Part shown: piece after piece, positions 6,296-10,849 of the stretch
How positions within the stretch are numbered: the first letter of the stretch is position 1
How the letters are laid out: every line of letters begins with the position of its first letter
Assembly (NCBI GenBank): GCA_964622255.1
Contig: CAZUPK010000090.1
Coordinates: forward strand, 1 to 10,849
Direction: 5' to 3'
DNA length: 10,849 bases
From: SZUA-1377 sp964622255
Lineage (GTDB): Bacteria > Campylobacterota > Campylobacteria > Campylobacterales > QNZT01
Program-made: the position numbers and the translations under genes
The notes under the pieces: model-generated
What the model was told of the DNA's origin: nothing
Database searches by the model: none
The model's input: the letters and a program-made list of their open reading frames with translations, nothing else

Positions 6296-8044
6296 CTATT
6301 TTTTTATCCTTACTCCTACGACAAAAACTATCTCCTTTCTTATATATTTTTTTCCGTTTTCACCTCCTATGATAAAGTGATTTAGCGGTAAAACACCGTT
6401 ATAGTCGCTTACATCTTGATATTGAGTTATATATCCTATGATTCTTTTTTCTCCATCAAGCATAGTGATATTGCTTTTAAATTTATTTGTAGAGATATCT
6501 GGTAAAGAGATGGTATTTCCATCATATGTCTCTTTTGTTATTTTGTTTATAGTTACTATATTTGGCTCTATATTTAATTCTACTCTTTTGCCTACTATCC
6601 TTGGTAAGACTGTTAGTATAGTTCCTTCACTTATAGTATCGGTTTCTGGAGTTATGGTTTCGGAGTTTACTCCATTTGTTATAGTTGAAGTTCTTGTTAT
6701 AGTCTTTACATAGTTTTTAGAGTTTGTTAGATCTATCATATAAGGCATATTGTTTTTTATAACATATCCGTGGCTTGTATTTTGCAAAAGTTGGACTATA
6801 TTGTTTATAGATTCAGCTTTTGCATAGACATTACTTGCTTTTTTTGTTATCTTAAAGATGCTTTTTGCAAGTTCGTTTGTCATCTTTGTTTCTGTGTCAT
6901 ATGTAAATTTACCTCTTGTGATTTTTCCTCCAACAGAAATTCCGTAAGTAAAATCTTTAGTAACGGCAAACTCATAAATATCTAGTTGAAAATCAATTTG
7001 TTTGTTAAATATCGCATTGAAATCGTTTATCACTTTACTGATGCTCTTCATTGTTCTTTTATCAGCTTTTACAAATATTTGTCCGCTGGTTTTGTTAAAA
7101 GATAGTATGGAGTTTGGACTTTGTTGTATTAGTTTGTTTAGATTATTTTCCAAATCGCTTAGGATATTTATGGTTATTTGAGAACTTATAGGTAAGTTGT
7201 CTCCTCCGGCATTTTGCATACCAGAAACATTTTTTTGTCCGCTTAAACTTCCGCTCATATTTATATTGTTCACAAAAACATGGAAAATTTTTGCTTTTTG
7301 CTTACTAAACTTTATAAGCTTATTTTTATAGTCTATATCTACATAAAGATTGAAGTTGTTGCTTAAGAGTTTTAGAAAATCTGCTACATTATTTCCACTA
7401 AAGGATGTATATTTTCCTTCAAAAAAGCTATTTGAACTATTTGGTATCATAGGTGAGCTTTCATCAGGTTGCATTTGAGAGTTTTGTGAAGATGATGAAT
7501 CTTTTAGATATACTATACTAAAGCCGGTAAGTTTACTCATCTCTGCCAATGCATCATCTATAGAAACAGATCCCTTTAGATAAAAAGGCACATTGTTTAA
7601 ATCACTCTCGAAAGAGTGTAAATCTTGAAGTTTAACTATTTTTACTCTATTTTTTAAAAATCTGTTTTTTACTATTATCATAGTCATATTTGTGGTATCT
7701 TTTATATATTGGTTTAACTTTTTAAAGCTATTGATGTTTAACTTTTCTGAGTTTGTGCATGATCGTATCTGTATATCTTCTCCTTGAAACAAATATGAGT
7801 TTTTGTCTATTTGACTTAACTCTTTTAGTAAAGTAGAGATATTTTTTTTAATACTAAGATCAAGATACTTTCTTTTTGATATATTTTCTTTTATCTTATT
7901 TTTAAGATAATTTTGAGAGTCATTTTGCTCTATATAGTTTTCATCTACAAAATTTTTAAAATCGTTATTTAAACTTTTTACACTGCAACCTTGAAAAAAC
8001 AATAGACTGGTGATTAGTATATATGATATTTTAGATATTTTCAT
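6296..8044 (-). CDS. Type IVb pilus outer-membrane secretin lipoprotein (PilN/TcpC/BfpB-like)
   Basis: 582 residues. The signal peptide ends in a lipobox (LFFQGC, Cys20), so it is probably a lipoprotein, as PilN, TcpC and BfpB are and PilQ is not. After a helical N-terminal region comes an STN/N0-like domain (about 150-247, with 'GSVSIDDALAEMSKLTGFSIVY'-type pattern, here split by a Ser/Gln/Pro-rich insertion at 183-206). An N1-like domain follows (about 287-345, ending SGQIFVKADKRTMKSISKVIN). The C-terminal secretin domain (about 350-580) includes the beta-rich segment VLPRIVGKRVELNIEP (479-494) and the DGEKRIIGYIT motif (530-540) before the closing strands. It forms the outer-membrane ring through which the pilus leaves. 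The ATG overlaps the preceding TAA by one base (TAATG), implying coupled translation. Confidence 0.87.
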   Translation of the reverse strand: MKISKISYILITSLLFFQGCSVKSLNNDFKNFVDENYIEQNDSQNYLKNKIKENISKRKYLDLSIKKNISTLLKELSQIDKNSYLFQGEDIQIRSCTNSEKLNINSFKKLNQYIKDTTNMTMIIVKNRFLKNRVKIVKLQDLHSFESDLNNVPFYLKGSVSIDDALAEMSKLTGFSIVYLKDSSSSQNSQMQPDESSPMIPNSSNSFFEGKYTSFSGNNVADFLKLLSNNFNLYVDIDYKNKLIKFSKQKAKIFHVFVNNINMSGSLSGQKNVSGMQNAGGDNLPISSQITINILSDLENNLNKLIQQSPNSILSFNKTSGQIFVKADKRTMKSISKVINDFNAIFNKQIDFQLDIYEFAVTKDFTYGISVGGKITRGKFTYDTETKMTNELAKSIFKITKKASNVYAKAESINNIVQLLQNTSHGYVIKNNMPYMIDLTNSKNYVKTITRTSTITNGVNSETITPETDTISEGTILTVLPRIVGKRVELNIEPNIVTINKITKETYDGNTISLPDISTNKFKSNITMLDGEKRIIGYITQYQDVSDYNGVLPLNHFIIGGENGKKYIRKEIVFVVGVRIKK

Positions 8045-8541
8045 TATTTTATTTCCTTTAACATGGTATTTACTATTAATAAAGCTTCATATTTGTCAAC
8101 ATTTTTGTTTTGAATATCCTCAAGAGCATTTATGATTGCCAACTTATCATACATTTGAGAATTACTTTGTAAAATCTTTTTTCTTAAGGTTATAAATAGT
8201 TTTTTATCTATGTTTTGATTTGAAGAGACTCTTCTTTTATATATTTTTATCAAATCTTTGATGGATAGATTTTTATAAGGATTTGTATGATACCGCACAA
8301 TAACATTTGCAGTTTTATTTGAAAACTCATTTTGGGATTTTAAAAGCTTCAAAAGAGTCTCATATTTTTCTTTCTTCAGAGACTTTTGTTGAGCATTACT
8401 GTGTTGTATATCATTTAGTATGATAAAATCACCTCTTCTGGGTCTTTTATACTTTAAGCTTAACTCTTCTTCTGATATCTTTGCCATTAGTAAACTTTTA
8501 CTAACAAATAACAAGAAGATAAAAAATAATTTTTTCCTCAT
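8044..8541 (-). CDS. Small exported protein, first gene of the pilus operon (TcpQ/BfpG position)
   Basis: 165 residues. A clear signal peptide (KK then about 16 hydrophobic residues, likely cleaved near Ala20) is followed by a basic, mainly helical domain without cysteines. I recognise no family. In the TCP and BFP operons a small exported protein (TcpQ, BfpG) is encoded directly upstream of the secretin lipoprotein and is needed for secretin assembly. The same position and the TAATG coupling to the secretin gene suggest that role, but this is inference from position. The central segment (Asn/Lys-rich, 'NVIVRYHTNPYKNLS', about 83-97) is the only likely strand region and might be a secretin contact. 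The ATG at 8539-8541 has AAGGA 7 nt upstream, in the divergent intergenic region. Confidence 0.6.
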   Translation of the reverse strand: MRKKLFFIFLLFVSKSLLMAKISEEELSLKYKRPRRGDFIILNDIQHSNAQQKSLKKEKYETLLKLLKSQNEFSNKTANVIVRYHTNPYKNLSIKDLIKIYKRRVSSNQNIDKKLFITLRKKILQSNSQMYDKLAIINALEDIQNKNVDKYEALLIVNTMLKEIK

Positions 8542-8565
8542 TTTTAATCCTTATTTAAAAAGTTG

Positions 8566-8584
8566 ATGAACTCTTTGTGTTCAT
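8566..8584. promoter_or_regulatory. Inverted repeat ATGAAC-N7-GTTCAT, operator or leader hairpin
   Basis: ATGAAC (8566-8571) is the exact reverse complement of GTTCAT (8579-8584), with 7 nt between. It lies 25-43 nt upstream of the first pilus-operon ATG and overlaps a possible minus-strand -10 box. It could be a dimeric repressor site or a small 5'-leader hairpin. Only one copy is visible in the window. Confidence 0.3.
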
Positions 8585-8688
8585 ATACTGCATATCGGAA
8601 ATTTTTAGATTTTTTTTAGAAAATTTTTTTATATATAAAGTTTTTGAATATTAGCCGATATTATATTTATACATCAGATTGTAAATAC

Positions 8689-8693
8689 AGGAG
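8689..8693 (+). promoter_or_regulatory. Ribosome binding site fixing the start at 8700
   Basis: AGGAG lies 6 nt before the ATG at 8700-8702. A TAA stop at 8682-8684 in the same frame excludes any upstream start, so the protein begins directly with its hydrophobic segment and has no basic leader. Confidence 0.6.
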
Positions 8694-8699
8694 TTAAGG

Positions 8700-9923
8700 A
8701 TGCCACTATTGTCAGTTATATTCAGTTTGGTATTGGTTGGAAGTGCTTCTATATATTCATATCTTAAATATAGTGAAAAGATAGATAAAGCAAAGATGAA
8801 GGTAAGTGAAGTAAAAAGGGTGGAGGCTACAACTAAAGAGATTTTTTTTAAAAAATCTTCAACAAAAAGGATAGATGGAAATATCTCTATCATAGATATG
8901 AAACTATCCAAACTAGCAGTGCAAGATGGAAATTTAAAAGAGAGAGATTTTTTATTGTTAGATAAGTTACAAGAGTCGGCAAAAAATCTTCCATTATCTA
9001 TAAAGTCTCCAACTTGTAAAGATTTTGCAAAAACACAAAAGATAACTTTGAATGAGTGTGAAGAGATATCAAATAAAAAAATAGATTTTTATAAAATCTT
9101 CGGTAGTGCAAGTGATATGATATATAGCAATAATAGCATTGTTAAAAATGTTGATTTAAGAAAAGATGTATCTTTATGGAGTGCCAGAAAAAATCGCAGA
9201 TATTTAAAAAAAGATTTTGTAGATAGTGATAAAAAAGTAGATATTTTACAAAGAGAAAAGGATCCGAAAGTTGTTGAACTTTTGGTAGAAACGATTGATG
9301 ATACTGCAAAAGCTTCCGTTTCTAAAAAGAAGTTTTTAAAAGTGGCTTCAAAAGTGATTGAAAATTTTTCAGTCGATGAAAAAGAGAAGATTCAAAGATT
9401 GATAAACGAAAAAAGTATAAAATTAAAAAAGGAAAAAGAAAAAAGAAAAAAAGAGTTACAACAAAAAGAGAAAGAACTACTCTTAGCAAAGATCAAAAAT
9501 ATGTATGATTATTATAAAAGAAGGATACAAAGTGTCTCAAGTTATAAAAGTTATCGTGTGTTGTTAAATGAGTTGGTTTTATTAAGGGCGGATTATAGTA
9601 AAAAAATATCCTATATAAATCGAAAATCTGAAATCTGTAAAATACAACAAAAAAGTTCCGATAGCTTTTTTGGTTTTTTCAAAAAAATCTTTGTTCAAAA
9701 AAGCTCTTGTGATGAGAAAAAGTTAAAAAAAGAAAAAGAGAACTTGCTAAAAGAGTATGAAACAAAAAAAAGAGAACTTTTATACAAACAAAGACTCTAT
9801 ACAGAAAATATGAGAAATAAAAGTAAAAATATGGATAAACTTGCAAAATGTTACAATAGCCAACTAAAAAGTAAAAATCCAAGTCTAAAAACTTTTAAAA
9901 GTTGTGTAAATACAATAATATGA
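8700..9923 (+). CDS. Unrecognised Lys/Glu-rich membrane-anchored protein with three cysteine pairs
   Basis: 407 residues. One hydrophobic segment (about 3-22) at the very N-terminus is followed by a strongly charged, mostly helical protein. Long Lys/Glu coiled coils lie at about 225-275 and 340-375. Six cysteines fall in three close pairs (106/120, 313/337, 384/402), as if each pair clamps a helical turn or hairpin; that would fit a periplasmic, disulphide-bonded domain. The positive residues directly after the membrane segment argue instead for a cytoplasmic domain, so topology is open. The N-terminal MPLLSVI slightly resembles a processed type IVb pilin helix, but there is no leader peptide and no Glu5, so I do not call it a pilin. 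It is the first gene of a divergent unit, followed 11 nt later by a putative oxygenase gene. I do not recognise a family and assign no function. Confidence 0.6.
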   Translation: MPLLSVIFSLVLVGSASIYSYLKYSEKIDKAKMKVSEVKRVEATTKEIFFKKSSTKRIDGNISIIDMKLSKLAVQDGNLKERDFLLLDKLQESAKNLPLSIKSPTCKDFAKTQKITLNECEEISNKKIDFYKIFGSASDMIYSNNSIVKNVDLRKDVSLWSARKNRRYLKKDFVDSDKKVDILQREKDPKVVELLVETIDDTAKASVSKKKFLKVASKVIENFSVDEKEKIQRLINEKSIKLKKEKEKRKKELQQKEKELLLAKIKNMYDYYKRRIQSVSSYKSYRVLLNELVLLRADYSKKISYINRKSEICKIQQKSSDSFFGFFKKIFVQKSSCDEKKLKKEKENLLKEYETKKRELLYKQRLYTENMRNKSKNMDKLAKCYNSQLKSKNPSLKTFKSCVNTII

Positions 9924-9934
9924 GAGGATACGAA

Positions 9935-10753
9935 ATGTTAAAAACAACAGATATAAAAATCTTTGATGTAGATAAAGTTTTTGAGTTAAATGAAGATATG
10001 AAAATCACTATGAATTATATAGGGGATGATAAACTTCCTCTTATCATCATAGATGATTTTTATAAAAATCCCCACTTAGTAAGAGAACTTCTTATCTCTT
10101 CTCCCGTTCCGAAAAAAACATCTTCTTCTCAAAGTGGATATCCGGGGCTTAGAGTAAATCTGGACTCTTTTATAACTTCAAAGTCTTTTATGCAAAGTTA
10201 TAGTGATATTTTAAAGTTTTATTTTGGATTTGATAGAGATTTGATGGTAGATAGGGAGCAGTTTGTCGGTAATGTTTTTGATGGAAGTGGTCCTGCACAT
10301 AAGTTAAACAATCAAACTCCTCATATTGATCCAGGTGTTATAGCATCGGTAGTATATCTAAATACCGATGATGAAAAGGTGGGAGGAACTTCCGTATATA
10401 AGCATAGAGAGTCTAATATCTCTTTTTTCCCGGCAGGTGAGTATCACTTTGAGTGGTGGTGCTCTCATATATCAAAACTAAAAGAGAGAGATTTGGATAC
10501 CGTTATAAAAAAGGAGCAAGAAAGATTTAAAAGATATGAAGAGATTCTTTTTAAATCGTCTGATAGTTCAAAAAATATGCATATATTAAAAAGTAATGAC
10601 GAGTGGGAGATACTAGCAACTGTTGAAGCAAAATTTAACAGACTTGCAGGATATATAGGAGGAACGCTTCACTCTGCTATGATTGATTTTGAAGAACTTT
10701 CTAAAAGGCCGTATAAAAGGATAAATCAAGTTTTGTTTATGGAGTTTAGATGA
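9935..10753 (+). CDS. Putative Fe(II)/2-oxoglutarate-type oxygenase, DUF6445-like
   Basis: 272 residues from the ATG at 9935, chosen because AGAGGA lies 6 nt upstream. A TTG at 9902 and an ATG at 9920 in the same frame would overlap the previous gene. The N-terminal 'LPLIIIDDFYKNPHLVREL' (34-52) is the opening strand and helix seen in DUF6445 and prolyl-hydroxylase-like proteins. The double-stranded beta-helix pattern follows: TPHIDPG with His130-x-Asp132, then ASVVYLN, GGTSVYKHR (150-158), and after a long insert NRLAGYIGGTLHSA with His246, then RINQVLF with Arg262. His130, Asp132 and His246 would bind iron, and Arg262 the 2-oxoglutarate carboxylate. This arrangement is visible in the sequence; family and cofactor are from knowledge of the superfamily, and the substrate is unknown. 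It overlaps the next gene by ATGA, so the unit is co-translated. Confidence 0.68.
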   Translation: MLKTTDIKIFDVDKVFELNEDMKITMNYIGDDKLPLIIIDDFYKNPHLVRELLISSPVPKKTSSSQSGYPGLRVNLDSFITSKSFMQSYSDILKFYFGFDRDLMVDREQFVGNVFDGSGPAHKLNNQTPHIDPGVIASVVYLNTDDEKVGGTSVYKHRESNISFFPAGEYHFEWWCSHISKLKERDLDTVIKKEQERFKRYEEILFKSSDSSKNMHILKSNDEWEILATVEAKFNRLAGYIGGTLHSAMIDFEELSKRPYKRINQVLFMEFR

Positions 10754-10849
10754 AAATTATTATTAATATATTTTTTTTTAATATCTTTTTAATAGGTATG
10801 TTGTTTTCTGATGAAAATGAGTATAATTCCTTGATTGAGTATATAAAAA
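10750..10849 (+). CDS. Partial secreted protein, 5' end only
   Basis: The ATG at 10750 overlaps the oxygenase stop (ATGA), with GGAG 5 nt upstream inside that gene. The 33 visible codons read without a stop to the window end. A signal peptide (MKIIINIFFFNIFLIGMLFS) is followed by an acidic start DENEYNSLIEY, with probable cleavage after Ser20 and no lipobox. The gene is translationally coupled to the oxygenase and so likely belongs to the same function. Three Phe codons form a run of nine T within the signal peptide. Nothing can be said about the mature protein. Confidence 0.6.
   Translation, partial: MKIIINIFFFNIFLIGMLFSDENEYNSLIEYIK

Larger units (their letters stand above)
8542..8699. promoter_or_regulatory. 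Divergent promoter region between pilus operon and oxygenase-containing unit
   Basis: This 158-bp gene-free stretch separates two divergent units and must hold promoters for at least one of them. It has repeated T-tracts (8602-8606, 8610-8617, 8624-8630, 8641-8645), the kind of AT patterning seen upstream of -10 boxes in Campylobacterota. For the plus strand, TTGAAT (8644-8649) and TATACA (8668-8673) are 18 bp apart; other -10-like hexamers (TATTAT at 8659-8664) are also present. For the minus strand, TATATG (8582-8587) is a possible -10. I see no RpoN-type GG-N10-GC motif. The promoter positions are suggestions only. Confidence 0.4.

Noticed and set aside
6438..6985. Plus-strand open frames inside the secretin gene
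   Set aside because: They are opposite a well-supported secretin domain, with no SD and no recognisable domain.
8700..8800. N-terminus MPLLSVIF... as a mature type IVb pilin-like helix (compare MTLLEVI of TcpA)
   Set aside because: A TAA stop 16 nt upstream in the same frame rules out a leader peptide, Glu5 is replaced by Ser, and the rest of the protein is not pilin-like.
8651..8911. Minus-strand open frame across the start of the divergent gene
   Set aside because: It covers the intergenic region and the SD/ATG of a better-supported gene, and has no RBS of its own.
9902..9934. Earlier starts (TTG 9902, ATG 9920) for the oxygenase gene
   Set aside because: Both overlap the previous gene and lack an SD at suitable spacing; the ATG at 9935 has AGAGGA 6 nt upstream.
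10771..10779. Run of nine T in the last partial gene as a phase-variation tract
   Set aside because: It encodes three Phe in a signal peptide of an AT-rich genome where T-runs of 7-8 are frequent; contingency loci in this group usually use longer G/C tracts.
1..10849. CRISPR array, tRNA or rRNA genes, full insertion sequence
   Set aside because: I saw no regularly spaced direct repeats, cloverleaf or rRNA-like stretches, and no transposase or integrase frame in the window.

Overview
The window is very AT-rich. It uses AGA/AAA-biased codons, packs its genes tightly, and shows T-tract-rich intergenic DNA with weak -35 boxes. Together these suggest a Campylobacterota-type genome (Arcobacter/Sulfurimonas-like); this is inference from style, not from a marker gene.

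Left edge (1-757): the 3' end of a plus-strand gene of unknown function, whose C-terminus resembles a RelE/ParE-type strand. It is followed by about 330 bp without a gene. That gap holds an unusually GC-rich hairpin inside an integron-attC-like frame (456-502), a second small hairpin (497-514), a 146-bp nested inverted-repeat element (525-670) and a perfect 22-bp palindrome (733-754) just past the last gene of the pilus operon.

Centre (758-8541, minus strand): a compact eight-gene operon for a type IVb-like pilus (relatives: R64 thin pilus, TCP, BFP). In transcription order it encodes a small exported protein in the position of TcpQ/BfpG; a lipoprotein secretin (PilN/TcpC/BfpB-like); a type IV prepilin; an exported coiled-coil protein whose C-terminus looks like a PilP/GspC module; the polytopic GspF/PilC/PilR platform protein; a bitopic protein with a cytoplasmic domain (GspL/BfpC/PilO-R64 position); a bitopic GspM/PilO-like protein; and a GspE/PilQ-R64-type assembly ATPase. 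Genes overlap or lie 1-60 nt apart. A stable stem-loop sits directly behind the pilin stop. The window contains no prepilin peptidase, no retraction ATPase and no minor pilin, so these must be elsewhere or absent.

Right side (8700-10849, plus strand): a divergent three-gene unit starting from the same 158-bp intergenic region. It encodes an unrecognised Lys/Glu-rich membrane-anchored protein with three cysteine pairs, a DUF6445-like putative Fe(II)/2-oxoglutarate oxygenase with a visible HxD...H...R set, and the start of a secreted protein that runs off the window. The last two genes share an ATGA overlap. Shared control with the pilus operon is plausible but only inferred.
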